A DNA stretch of 64,000 nucleotides from Cricetomys ansorgei (lineage: Eukaryota > Chordata > Mammalia > Rodentia > Nesomyidae). The DNA lies in NCBI GenBank assembly GCA_026225945.1, contig JAMJFZ010001133.1, forward strand, positions 18,286,001 through 18,350,000, in the 5' to 3' direction. The notes below the pieces were generated by a model. That model did no database searches, was not told the DNA's origin, and saw only the letters and a program-made list of their open reading frames with translations. Position numbers and translations under genes: made by a program. Below, in pieces: positions 22,484 to 32,647 of this stretch (within the stretch, counting starts at the first letter, position 1; every line of letters begins with the position of its first letter).

Positions 22484-22840
22484 TGGAGGTGGTGGTGGTG
22501 GTAGTGGTGGTGGTGATGGTGGTGGTTGTGGTGATGGTGGTTGTGGTGGTAGTGGTGGTTATGGTGATGGTGGTGGTGGTGGTAGTGGTGATGGTGGTTG
22601 TGGTGGTAGTGGTGGTGGTGGTTGTGGTGATGGTGGTTGTGATGATGGTGGTTGTGGTGGTTGTGGTGATGGTGGTTGTGATGATGGTGGTTGTGGTGGT
22701 TGTGGTGATGGTGGTTGTGATGATGGTGGTCATGGTGGTAGTGGTGGTGTTGGCGTGATGGTGGTGGTAGTAGTAGTGGTGGTGGTGGTGTTGGTGTGAT
22801 GGTGGTGGTAGTAGTAGTGGTGGTGGTGGTGATGATGATT
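22484..22840 (+). repeat. GGT/GAT/TGT minisatellite with higher-order units
   Basis: About 355 nt of G/T-rich trinucleotides (GGT with GAT, TGT and AGT variants). Two higher-order layers are visible: a 39-bp unit in about 2.8 copies (22622, 22661, 22700) and a 41-bp unit in two copies (22750-22790, 22791-22831). Gly-rich, Val/Met-rich and Thr-rich ORFs on both strands are artefacts. The G-rich + strand could form two-tetrad G-quadruplexes. Confidence 0.96.
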
Positions 22841-22987
22841 ACCTGGATTATTTCGTGAGTTCAGAATCATTTAGAGGGCACATCATGTACTAGGAGAGTC
22901 AAAGCAATTGCACTTGTAGGAATAGATGGTACAAAAGGCAGAGGTTGCTCTGGTTTAAAACAAAGTTCTTAGTCTTTCTGTTTTCTG

Positions 22988-23345
22988 GCTGTGTTAGTTA
23001 CTTTTGTTTTGCTATGGCCAAAATAAGAGAACAATCTAAAAGGAAGAATTATTTACTTTAGTTCATGGTTTCAGAGTGCTCGGACCACAGTCAGCTGGCT
23101 CCATGACTCTGGGCCTGAAGCAAGGTTGAATATTACAGTGGTGGGGTTCAAGGAGAACAACGCTGTTTACCCCATTGCCAGTAGGAAGTAGAGAGGTAGG
23201 AAGGGGCTGCGTGTCTTCTAAGTGTGCCCCAATGGCCTGTTTCTTCTACCTAGGCCCCATCTCCCAATGTTTCCACTGTCTCCAACTTAGCGCCACTAGC
23301 TGGAGAACTAAACGTTTAACATGTAAACCAGAACATCCAGCTTGA
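22988..23345 (-). mobile_element. MaLR-type LTR, antisense
   Basis: It begins 'ctgtgttagttacttttgtt' and continues 'catggtttcagagtgctc', 'cagtcagctggctccatgac', 'caggccccatctcccaa'-like blocks and 'gccactagctggagaac'. This is the antisense order of an older rodent MaLR/ERVL LTR. The outer ends are eroded. Confidence 0.6.
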
Positions 23346-24008
23346 AAGTGGAGTTTCCCACAGAGCCTAGCCCCTTTGCCACTGCGCAACTGGCCCATTC
23401 ATCAGTTCATTAATCACTTACAGATCTGTCGACAATTTGTTGTTAATTCAAATTCATAGCTGAGCATTGGGCAGCCAGTGCTAGAACTAACCCTGTCTCA
23501 GGCTTCCTGGACTTTTCAACATGGCTGTTTATATAGAATACCTTCTGTCCTGATCTTGCTCTTGTATGTGCTCATTGTTATGTGGAGCCCACCAGAGATG
23601 GCCACTCAGATACAGTTTATAGCCAACTGAAAATCTTCACTTCAGGTGAGACTACACTCAGTTATGTGAGACCTAAGCTTTTAGAGCCCCAAGCATTTAG
23701 AATAGGGGGCTTTTAAAGGCAAAACCCACATCCTGGTATCTTACTCGGTCACAACAGGGGGAGGTTTTATACAAGCAAGCAGTTTAACAGAAACTAAGAT
23801 AAGTTAGCCGGGGCATCTTGACCCTGGGTTTCTAAAATAGAGTTGAGTAGTTTTCTATGTGATTCTCCAACAAGAAAATCAAATTCTAGTTAAACTTGAA
23901 ATGGCCCCAACAATAATCCAAGGTTGTGGGGGGCACCTCTGTACTATCTTGCCCTGTCACACCTGTGAAGCAAAGTCTTCCTGTGGTGCCTTTATATGAT
24001 CCTATTTT
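23346..24008. other. Unassigned non-coding stretch
   Basis: No repeat or gene recognised. A 66-codon minus ORF at 23886-24086 runs into the adjacent B1. Confidence 0.4.
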
Positions 24009-24009
24009 A

Positions 24010-24130
24010 CTTATGTTTTTAGACAGGGTCTCACTGTGTAAAGGTGGTTGGTTACAAATTCTCATATTCCTGTCTTGGCCTCTCAAGTACTAGGACTACA
24101 AGGATGTGCCACCATGCTTGGATACCAGTT
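24010..24130 (-). mobile_element. B1 (proto-B1-like) SINE, antisense
   Basis: 'ttagacagggtctcactgtg' with 'tcttggcctctcaagtacta', 'aggactacaaggatgtgc' and 'caccatgcttgga' is an antisense B1 monomer. Divergence suggests an early PB1/B1F-type copy. Confidence 0.75.
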
Positions 24131-24194
24131 TACTATGGAAAGACATATATAATATTATAGAATAAGATATTATGTAATATATATAAATTATTCA

Positions 24195-24690
24195 TGGTTT
24201 TCTAGAGGAATATATATATATAACAAAGGACAAATACAGATTACATGATAAGGACTCAGTTCAACTATGGCTGCCTGCATGCTGAAAGGCCAAGAACCTG
24301 GTAACTCTCAGCCTGGCTGCCTCAGAAACCCCAATCTAGCAATGAAGGCTTAGAGGATTCCTGAAGAAGTGCTGGTCTTCGGCTCATGTTAGCAGGCTAA
24401 AGAAGTTGCATTCTGATGTTAGTGAGGATGGCAACAGCAGTAGCAACAACAGAGCAGGCGCACTCACCAATAGGGAGAAAGTGAGCAGGCAAAAAGCAAC
24501 CCTGCTTTTCTCTCTGTCCTCTTTATATTTGACCTGTCTTCAGTAGATGCTGACCCACACAGGGGCTGGAGGGGGGGAGGGGGCTATTCCCCAATTCTAA
24601 TTAAATCCTTCAGGAAACACCCTCACAGATCCACTCAGAGGCATGACTCTCAGTTGATCCTGGAGTCAATTTGACAGCTGTAGGATCCAA
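24195..24690 (-). mobile_element. Rodent MaLR-type solo LTR, antisense (same family as 1.9-2.4 kb)
   Basis: The order is 'ttctagaggaatatatata', 'ctggctgcctcagaaaccc', 'gcttagaggattcctgaag', 'gaagttgcattctgatg', 'gcaacagcagtagcaaca', then 'gtcaatttgacagc'. It shares its layout with the LTR at 1900-2385. A short (TA)n lies near 24210-24222. No internal region is present. Confidence 0.62.
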
Positions 24691-25250
24691 AGGAAACCTC
24701 AATTCTCCAAACTCCAGAAGGCAGTGCAGTATGTTAAGTCCAGAAATGACGGTCTTGGCCAAGCTCAAGCTGGACTATAGGAGGATTGCTCAAAGCCAGC
24801 ATTTCTCAGGAACCTGTGAAGTGGAATTCTGCCTGCCAGAAAGAGCCGCTTCCCTACCTCCCTTTCCTCTGGCAAATAAGGCACCGGGCTTCCTATTAGC
24901 AGGTGGCTAGGGTGATTGCCAAAGCCAATGCTAGCCCCCAGACTCCTCTAGTCATTATTAACATGCATGCATTTCAAAGTCCACACTGGCTTCCTGACCC
25001 TTCTCTCCTCCCTGACCACGCTAGCTCCCAGGCGGTTGCAGGTCACAGGCTTTCCTCCTCCTGGATGTCCCATCATTCTCTACATAACAACAAGGTTTCC
25101 CCCACTCACATGCTCTACCCATTCTATTCTCTCTCTTGCTATTCTCTTCACTTCTTCGGCCATTCTTTCCCAAGAGATAGCCTGGGTATGTCCATGTTCC
25201 ATCCGCTTTCTTTTCTCTCAGCTCTGGACTCTTTCAGACTCCTCTGGATC
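24691..25250. other. Unassigned non-coding stretch
   Basis: The 224-codon ORF at 24903-25577 crosses the adjacent (CTCTC)n tract and has Ser/Leu-rich low complexity there, so I do not call a gene. No repeat named. Confidence 0.4.
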
Positions 25251-25255
25251 TTCCC

Positions 25256-25352
25256 TTCCCTTCTCCTCTCTTCTCCTCTCCTCTCTTCTCTCTCTCTCCT
25301 CTCCTCTCCTCTCCTCTCCTCTCCTCTCCTCTCCTCTCCTCTCTTCTCTTCT
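25256..25352 (+). repeat. (CTCTC)n pyrimidine microsatellite
   Basis: About 95 nt of CTCTC pentamers with CTTCT variants, nearly pure pyrimidine on +. It is the reverse-complement type of the GGAAA/GAGAG tract class at 1.65 kb and is also a triplex candidate. Confidence 0.95.
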
Positions 25353-26451
25353 CCTCCTGCCCCCTCTGACCTACAGTTAACTTTTTCCTTAACCATGAAG
25401 TGGCCACTTTGGCGATTTCTTACAACAACCAAGAGCTGCCATCACAGCAGCGTTTACTCTTCATCGCAGAAGCTCTACGAAGCTCTATCTCTGGATCTAT
25501 GTTTTGTCTGTTCAATGTCTGTGTTGGGAATTTCCTTGCAGAAAAAAAATTACCTTTATGTATTAGGCGATCTGTGAAGGATTGAGGCCATGCTACATAT
25601 ACTGACCCAGAATATAGTGAGGCTAATTCTGCACGTACTGTGGGTATTTTCACTGGCCCCAGAATTCTGGATTTGAAGATCACTTTTGCAGAACATTTCC
25701 CCCCTCTGTTGTGAAATAAATAAAGCACACCCCACCGCAGCTTCCTGGTTCCAACCATGCACCCATCTGATCTTGACCTGTGAGCCAGCCAGAGTGACTA
25801 GGATTCTCTTGGGAGTGTTGTCAGCGGAACATGTTGGTTTATTGAAGCAAGGGTAGTTATGTATATCGGATAAAGGCAGGGGTGGGTCTTTGGTACCCAG
25901 GGATGGAAGTCATTGTTTGAGACAAGGATACTGGAGTAGCCCCATTTGCATGTGGAGCTCAAGTCTAAGCATCAGAGTCCTGCAAGGGCTCCTTCTGTAT
26001 TAAGTGTGGTCCCACAGGGAAAAGAGGAAGACAGCTTATCAGTACATGGGCTCAGCCCTGGGCCTCCAGCTACAGTGCAGAGAAGCACCCATCAAGCTGT
26101 ATACCTTTGCCAATGACCTTCTGTGAAGCAGGCAGTATTTAAAATTTAGCTGGGTTTTGCCAGGGCTAAGAAAGTGGGGAGCAACTGAACTTCTGCTGCT
26201 CTCAGGGTGAGAAATCCGGGGTTCAAGGCACCCTCAATCCACTCTTACCTCTAGGACAGGCTTAAATCCATCCAAGTCTCTATTTCTAAAGGAAGACATA
26301 ATTTATCTGAGCTTGATTTGTTTGGGCTTCACTCATCACAATGCTGTTTTGGAGATGCTCACATGCAAAAGGCTTCTCAGCAGCTTCCTGGGTGTTTTTC
26401 CCTTTGAGGGAGGAAGGAAGCAAACAGTGTTTACCAAGGATAAACAGAGCC

Positions 26452-26454
<3 letters not shown>
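25353..26454. other. Unassigned stretch upstream of a long poly-A
   Basis: No repeat named. Two overlapping minus ORFs at 25420-25762 lack domains. If the poly-A at 26455 marks a retrocopy, its body would be here, but I recognise no parent transcript. Confidence 0.35.

Positions 26455-26499
<45 letters not shown>
26455..26499 (+). repeat. Poly-A, 45 nt uninterrupted
   Basis: Forty-five consecutive A residues, longer and purer than any SINE or LINE tail in the window. No recognised retroelement lies directly upstream and I find no flanking duplication of the following 'caggagtagatct'. Confidence 0.9.
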
Positions 26500-26500
<1 letters not shown>

Positions 26501-26583
26501 AGGAGTAGATCTAAAGCCTGAACTCACCAGGGGTCAAGGAGGTTTGAGAGTACACAGTCTCCACTATCTACCTTGGGAAGAAA

Positions 26584-26625
26584 AGCCATTGCCCAGAAGA
26601 CTACCTGGTCTTCTGGGCAAAAGCT
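26584..26625. other. Strong short hairpin (12-bp perfect stem, extended by 3 bp)
   Basis: Left arm ttgcccagaaga (26589-26600), an 8-nt loop (26601-26608) and the exactly complementary right arm tcttctgggcaa (26609-26620). A 2x2 internal loop is followed by three more pairs (agc 26584-26586 with gct 26623-26625). It is too short for a standard pre-miRNA. A recent inverted duplication or cruciform-prone site is also possible. Confidence 0.85.
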
Positions 26626-27550
26626 AATGGAAGCTTCTACCTTGTATCCGCTTGCTTTCACTGAGCAAGCCTTACTGCACATTCTGAGCTGCGATGTGTT
26701 TGCTGCCGCCAATAAACAGGCGTAATGATGCTCTCAACAAAAGCCCGCATTTTAAGGCTTGTTGTCGCTCTTCTTTTCATGTTGTTTTTCTCAGTGAAAG
26801 GATCAAAGCAAAGAGGCTACTTTTCTCCCACTCAATCAGGCAGGGGTTCTTTGAAGCAAATGCGATCCCCTCCGTCTTTTCTCCCGAAAGGACAAACCTT
26901 CATAACCAGAGGCTGACAGTCATTTTCCCCTAATACTCGTCCCTTAGCAGGTGTGCGTGTGCCTCAGGAAGCGGCATCTGCAGGCTTTTTCCTTGGATCT
27001 CCGTGCCTTGTTTTTCACTTGATGAGAGCCATCAGGTGGATTCTTAGGTGCCCAGGATGGTTGAGAACATCTAAAGACTACATCACCCATTCATCAAAAA
27101 CACAGGAAAACAAAGACACAAGAGTTCAGCTGAACAGAAAAATAAATCAGGGAATTTTTCTTTGAAAAGACATGTGTAGTTACAGCTTCAGGCTGTCTTT
27201 AGAAAAAGAGTATCAAAATAACTCCATTAACGATCATCTCGGAAGCAAAACGAAGCCAAAAGCTTGTTACTATGGTTCTTGTTTCCACAGGGAATTCAAA
27301 GTGTCTTATAAAAATAATAGGATGGTGGAGTTTTAAAACACGAATGCAGAAGTCAAACCGAGCGTGGCTTCTTCAGAGGCCTTTCAGTGTTACATATGAT
27401 ATGGAGCCTGTAAGTCTCCGAGAGTAAATATTTCTCTAATGGCTGATGATAATCACAGCCAGCGCACGCACTCACCGCTCCCTGCTCACTGCACAGGGGT
27501 TTTATGCACGCTCTCTTTTATTATACAGAGTGTCACTGTCAAGTGTTTCC
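26626..27550. other. Repeat-free stretch
   Basis: No repeat or gene recognised in about 900 bases. 27180-27480 has mixed composition with several TAATGG/TAAATA-type cores and could be conserved non-coding DNA. Confidence 0.35.
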
Positions 27551-27551
27551 T

Positions 27552-27668
27552 TGGTGCTGTTAGTCCCAGAAGAGGTGACTGAGGCTCAGAATGCCCAAAG
27601 TCAATAAGTTTAAAATGGCAGAGATCAAATCCAGATCTATTTGATGCCAAAGTGTCGTATCGGAACCT
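27552..27668 (-). repeat. MIR, antisense
   Basis: 'gaagaggtgactgaggctc' followed by 'gcagagatcaaatccagatc' and 'tgatgccaaagtg' is the antisense MIR end with its usual order. Confidence 0.6.
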
Positions 27669-27996
27669 GTTGTTTCTCTTAAGAGTGTTTACCGCTCTAA
27701 GACTGGAGTCCCATCTGCCCTCACTAAGCACAGAGAACCAAGAATCGGACTGGAACAAAATCCCTTTCTTCTTGTTGTCAAACTCCAAGAGAAACGGTTC
27801 CATATAGTCTCCAGGCAGCCTCGGCACGCCCTGGGGCATAGCGGTGGTATCAGCCCAAATCTCTATCTATTTTCACCTACAAAATGTTAATGAGTGTTAA
27901 AACTTAGGAAATGATATACTTAAAAATACCCCCATTATGTCATGTGCAAATCAGACCTCAAAAATGGCTGCTCCAAAATGAAGCACTCAGGACTGA
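27669..27996. other. Unassigned non-coding stretch
   Basis: No repeat recognised. A 117-codon minus ORF (27486-27839) begins in it and runs through the MIR, which argues against coding. Confidence 0.4.
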
Positions 27997-27997
27997 G

Positions 27998-28112
27998 GGC
28001 TGGTGCGATGACTCGGTGAGGCAAAGTATCCATCACCAAGACTGAGGATGGAGTTCAGTCCCACACCACACGCCCTGCTTCCCCACACACACACACAAAT
28101 AAATAAATCGTA
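27998..28112 (+). mobile_element. B3-like SINE, truncated
   Basis: 'gggctggtgcgatgactcgg' then 'tggagttcagtcccaca', a short CA run and an AAATA tail. The head is intact and most of the body is lost. Confidence 0.65.
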
Positions 28113-28121
28113 TTTGTTCTA

Positions 28122-28492
28122 CTTTGCTTCTCTGATGCTCTAATAAAACACTGACCAAAAACAAGTTGTGGGGAGGAAAGGGTTTATTTCAGCTCACAAT
28201 TGACAGCCCATCGTCGAGGGGAGCCAGGGCAGGAACTCAAGGCAGGAACTGATGGAGAAATACTGTGCACTGGCTGTTCACTCAGGCTTGCCCAGCTACC
28301 TTTCCTCTGCAGCCCAGGCCCACCTGTCTACAAAGGATGCCGCCCACAGCGAGCTGCGATGCCAATGAAGAAGATGCCCGGCATCGTCATGGCCACGGGC
28401 CAATCTGACCTAGGTAATTTCTCAATTAAGATTCTCTTTCCCCAGGTGACTCTGTGTTGTGTCAAGATGACCCACGAAGCTAACTATGACAG
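28122..28492 (-). mobile_element. MaLR (MT/ORR1-like) solo LTR, antisense
   Basis: It begins 'ctctaataaaacactgacca' with 'ggggaggaaagggtttattt', 'gcaggaactcaaggcagga', then 'ctcaattaagattctc' and 'gtgttgtgtcaagatgac'. This is the antisense order of a rodent MaLR LTR with the U3 start at the right. Confidence 0.78.
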
Positions 28493-28517
28493 TAAAAAAA
28501 TAAATAATTAAAGTTTT

Positions 28518-28698
28518 TAAGGAGCTGGCACAACGGCTCAGCAGGTAAAGGTGTTTTCTTTACGAACTTCAGGACTTCACCTAGAGCTCATGCTCATGAT
28601 GGAAAAGGAGAACACCGATGCCCAAAAGTAGTCCTCTAACTTCTGCATGAGTCATGAGTGCACACACACACACTCACACACACACTCACAGTCTTTGA
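28518..28698 (+). mobile_element. B3-like SINE
   Basis: 'gagctggcacaacggctcag' and 'caggtaaaggtgttttctt' form the head. It has 'ggagaacaccgatgcccaaa' in the body and a CA-rich tail. A diverged copy. Confidence 0.7.
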
Positions 28699-28747
28699 AA
28701 TGTTTTATCAACAGAATATTTTAAATGCTTTTTAAAGTACTCCAGTG

Positions 28748-28822
28748 TGGGGCTGGGGATGGCTCGGTGGACAAGAGCACTGGCTGCTCTGACAGGGGGC
28801 TCAGACTTGATTCCAGTGGACT
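28748..28822 (+). mobile_element. B2 SINE head fragment
   Basis: 'ggggctggggatggctcgg' followed by 'acaagagcactggctgctc' is a B2 head. The element stops where the LTR begins. Confidence 0.7.
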
Positions 28823-28827
28823 TGAAG

Positions 28828-29095
28828 TCATGTAAGAGCCCCTTCTGGGAGCACGTGTAAAGCTGCTTCCAGAGAGCTTTGACAGAGGATGAGAGACCTG
28901 GGCGTGGGCAGCACCTCTTCTGGAGCAAATGTGAAGTAGTAAGAAAGCACCAGCATTCATCTCTCTCTGCTTCCTGGCGGTAGACATAATGAGAGGAGCT
29001 GCCTCGAATTCTTGCCACCACGCCTATATCATATTGCACTGTAGCTCCAAACTGTGCGCCAAATAAACACTTCTTGAGTTGCCTGGCAAAATTGC
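28828..29095 (+). mobile_element. MaLR (MT-like) LTR fragment, sense
   Basis: 'gcaccagcattcatctctct', 'ctgcttcctggcggtagac', 'ccaaataaacacttcttgag' and 'ttgcctggca' give the 3' half of an MT-type LTR including its AATAAA signal. U3 is missing or replaced at the B2 junction. Confidence 0.72.
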
Positions 29096-29149
29096 TGATG
29101 AGTAAGGACCTGATAATGAGCTATAGCCCTACACATTTAGATTTATTGT

Positions 29150-29265
29150 ACTTTTTTTTTATATTTTGTTGGGGGAGGGGCATGTACATAGGTTAGAGGT
29201 CAATCTGGAAAAGTCAGTTCTCTCCTCCCACATTGTCAGTCCCAAAGATTTCATCTCAGCAGCAC
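29150..29265 (-). mobile_element. B3-like SINE fragment, antisense
   Basis: 'gttagaggtcaatctgg' and 'gtcagttctctcctcccac' match the antisense B3 'ggtcagaggacaact' and 'ctccttccaccatg' region. The head is missing. Confidence 0.5.
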
Positions 29266-31038
29266 CATTTTAATTTAGGTAATAATTTTCTTTGCTGAAA
29301 AATACAATAAAGCAAAGGGAGTTTTGTGCAGTGACATCAGTTCTTGTCTTCCTTCTAGCTTTTTGTTTTAGTTTGGTTTTTGCCTTTTCCCTGGAGTCTT
29401 AGCATGACTGTGGTCCCATGTAGTAGAAGTTAGCATGTAGCTTTGACTGGCCTGAGTTCTGCCAATAGAATGTGAGCAGAGGTGGTGTGTGTTACTGCCA
29501 GACCTATCCCATAAACCTTCCTTCAGGCTAGACACCATTCTTTTTCTGGCTCCCACCTGGAAGCGAAGTACTGGGAGCCATAGGCTGAGACACAGTATGG
29601 AAAAGGCTCAGGATACCATCAGCCAGGCAGTGCTGTTGCAAGAGCAGGAACTAAACTTTCCCGAGTTGTCACTGACACAAACAGACTCAGTACTGAAGCC
29701 AGCACTGTTCATACCAGTCATGTTCTTTTCTCAACCTTTTCTATGTCCCTGAGAGACCACTTCAATGTACATATCAAAATTAAGCAAATATCTCTTTACA
29801 GAAGTGATAGGAAATGATGCTCAGTGACATTTCAGCAAATATCATTCTCCTCCTTAGTAGGAATTTGTCACCTACTGCCTTTCTCCTGGAAAGGTTTCTC
29901 CTTGTTGCTTGGGAAACTGCTCCTCCCTGTACCCAGTCTATGTGCTGTAGTAAGGTGTGAAGCCCAGCTTCCAAAATGTTGGGACAGCCAGTGACACAGA
30001 TGTAATGAAGCGCCACTGAGTCTTTCTGAAGACTTCTCTTCCTCTGAGAAAGTTAGGGCTGACTCAGCACAGAGGACACATCTCCATGATGTGAGAGCCT
30101 AGAGAGCATGGAATTCTCTGCTTGTCTTGCTGTAGAAGAGCAGCTGGTTAGCCAGGACCACAGTGGGAAGCATAAAGATAAAAAGCTCTGTTCCCTGAGG
30201 GAGAGGCAGAAATGGTCCTGAGGATTTCATCTCACTATCTGGGTCAGTACTGACCTGACTTCATATCTTCTGGGCTTTTCAGTTTTATGAAACTACTACT
30301 GTTTTATTTTCCAACCAACTTGAGTTTCTGGCCCTTTATCCCTCAGCTTTGCCATTCTTTCATCCATTTTGAATGTGATTGAGTAAAGAATTCCAGTGTG
30401 TGTGGTCCGAGAAAACTCAATACTGAAAACTCAATAGTGAAGTGTGCATATTATGTTCTGTCTTTATCAAGACCTTTTCTAAAAACCTCCTCTCACAGTT
30501 ATGAAGGCTTTTAAACCAACCCTAACTAGTGTGGTACCGCCATTCCTGCAATGTTAATTGAGCCTCGTTATTCAGGAAGGATTCTGGCTTAATTAACTAC
30601 AGCTGACTATCAAAGACCTCCATCAGGTTATTCACAAGCACTACAGCCATTCGTGTCCTGCATTGTGAGGTGCACTCGTTATGCAAATTAGAGACATAAG
30701 CACCTGCTCACATTCGCATTTTCAAGTGTCCCACAGAAAATAACAGGGAGCTCTAGTACAGATGATGCTCTGACCTCCGGATTTCCACCAACTGTGCATA
30801 GAGCTTGGCTGAGTCACCGCTCACTCTGTGATTCTGGCCTCTGTGGCCACCCTTCCGCTCACCAGTTCTGAAATTGGGTGAATGAAGATGGATGACTCAG
30901 AGAAAGTAGGAAATCGCCTACCAGAACAACCTGCGACGCTGAGCCTGCTGTGGCACCTGCAGCTGTGTTAGCTTTGTCTGCATGTAACCCTTCTCCATCT
31001 TTATCATGTATATGAGTCGATACTCTGCTGTTGACAAG
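29266..31038. other. Repeat-poor stretch with candidate conserved non-coding core
   Basis: 1.7 kb without clear repeats. 30540-30760 is the most distinctive part, with 'caatgttaattgagcc', 'ggcttaattaactac' and 'gttatgcaaattagagac' (POU octamer). Such clustered homeodomain/POU cores are common in vertebrate developmental enhancers. Inference only. Confidence 0.35.
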
Positions 31039-31039
31039 T

Positions 31040-31240
31040 GACAAACCTGTCCTATAATGACTTAATCAAAAGGGGGAAGAGACTGTGGTCCTCAGGGATG
31101 GAATCATCCTGTGGCAGGTCCGGCTTCCAGCAGGAGTAAACCTAAGAGCTTATACCCTGCCAGCAACTATCTCCATTTTTGTCTGGCAGCTCTGATCTCC
31201 TCTAAGAGCATTCTCAGCATAGTTTCCCTGTGTGTTGGTC
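31040..31240 (+). repeat. Ancient mammalian repeat, same type as 7.39-7.64 kb
   Basis: 'gtgacaaacctgtcctataa', 'cctcagggatggaatcatcc' and a final pyrimidine-rich 'ctctgatctcctc' follow the same order as the copy at 7388-7640. Family name unresolved. Confidence 0.3.
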
Positions 31241-31295
31241 TTCTTCACTTATATCCTTAAATCCAGCTTCAAAGCCATCAGGAAAAAAAGCCTTC

Positions 31296-31488
31296 AGAGG
31301 CTAGTGGGATAGTGTACACCTGCTGCCAAGCCTGGCAATATGGGTTTGGTCCCTGGCACTCACCTGGTGGAAGAGAACCAACTCCAACAAATTGTCCTCT
31401 GACCTCTTACTTGCACTGTGGCACATGTGTGAATGTGCATGTGCACATAAAATAAAATAAAATAGAATAAAATAAAATAAAATTTAAA
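31296..31488 (+). mobile_element. B3 SINE with (AAAAT)n tail
   Basis: 'caatatgggtttggtccc', 'gtggaagagaaccaactcc', 'aattgtcctctgacctctt' and a tail of AAAAT units (31446-31485). Its diverged head starts near 31300. Confidence 0.78.
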
Positions 31489-32345
31489 GCTTTCCCTGAA
31501 GACACTCTTTGGGCCACATGCTCATGCTAAGCCAACGTCTATGGCAGGAATGTGGGTAATGCTCTTGTCAGTATGGCTTACATTATTTTCTCTATAGCAC
31601 AAGGCTGACAAAAAGGCTCAGAAAGAAGAATGAGCACCTGATGTTTGAATTAGTTGAAGCAATTAATGGTAGCTGCTATAATAAGCAAAACCAAATATCC
31701 ATTGCTAAAGAGTAAGTTGCATTTTTCATTCTTGTGAAGTCTGACATTGAGAGGTCTGGTCCGGTACCTCCCTTGGCAGCACTCCATCAGCACTGACTCA
31801 AGTCTGATTCGAGTCTCTCCTTCTATGGAAGACTGCTCTCTGAACTATGTAGTCTCCAAGGTTACCCTGGAAGAGAACAAGTGAGCTGGACACAGTGTGA
31901 TGCTCACAGCTGCCTTGGCTTTAAGATGACCTGCCATTCTGTCTCTGCATTCATTGGTGATAACACAGTCATGTGGCCCTACACAGATGCCAGGGGGCTG
32001 GGAAATGGAATTGAGATGTGTGCCTAGGAAACAGATTTGTGGCCACTTGGCCAGCCTCTGATAATAAAAAGAAAAATCCCAATTTGTATCTAACACAGCC
32101 AGAATTGCTCAAAGGCTCTCTTGGTTCACACAAACATTGAGTTGGAGGCAGTTGGGTCCTAAGAGGTGACCTGGTCCTACCCTCTCTCTAGTTAGACAGA
32201 AAGGTGGGAAAGGAAGGGCCTCCATCCTGATACAGGGCAGTGGGGATTGTATTAAGTATTTCAAAGGGGAATAAAGAAGCACTCTGCTTCCCAGGTACCA
32301 GAAACCCACCACACCTAGCACTGGTCAAACCTTGTTCATACCAGG
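31489..32345. other. Mostly unassigned; possible old fragment at 32105-32215
   Basis: 'gtcctaagaggtgacctgg' with 'cctaccctctctctag' resembles the same MIR-type class as 15.6 kb. Otherwise nothing recognised. Confidence 0.35.
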
Positions 32346-32433
32346 TATGGACTGATAGAAATGTGGTGGGAGTTATCAATACGCAGGAGTATGGACTGAT
32401 AGAAATGTGGTGGGAATTATCAATACACAGGAG
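32346..32433 (+). repeat. 44-bp tandem duplication (two copies)
   Basis: Unit 1 at 32346-32389 and unit 2 at 32390-32433 match at 42 of 44 positions. Both begin 'tatggactgatagaaat' and end 'caggag'. The two differences are G/A changes in the second half. The low divergence implies a fairly recent local duplication. Confidence 0.95.
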
Positions 32434-32615
32434 TCCAATCTTTTACTAGATGTGTAACTGTTTTCTGCCGTTATAAATACTTTGTTGACGTCTTGAACAC
32501 ACAAGTCCATCCATTCTTCCTCTGCTTTTCCCTCTACATTTGAAATCAAATTTCCCAGTTACCTATCCTTTTAACTTATTTTTAAGCCCCACAGTGGGTG
32601 CCAAAATATAAAGGG

Positions 32616-32647
<32 letters not shown>

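Noticed and set aside
22419..22799. Gly-rich, Val/Met-rich and Thr-rich ORFs on both strands
   Set aside because: All three come from the GGT/GAT trinucleotide field; no non-repeat domain is attached.
22484..22840. Tandem array considered as a CRISPR or centromeric satellite
   Set aside because: Units are trinucleotide-based with no unique spacers, and the array is only about 355 bp in a rodent-type genome.
24903..25577. 224-codon ORF, the longest in the window
   Set aside because: It runs through the (CTCTC)n tract, has no domain, no supporting splice context and a competing open frame (24967-25380).
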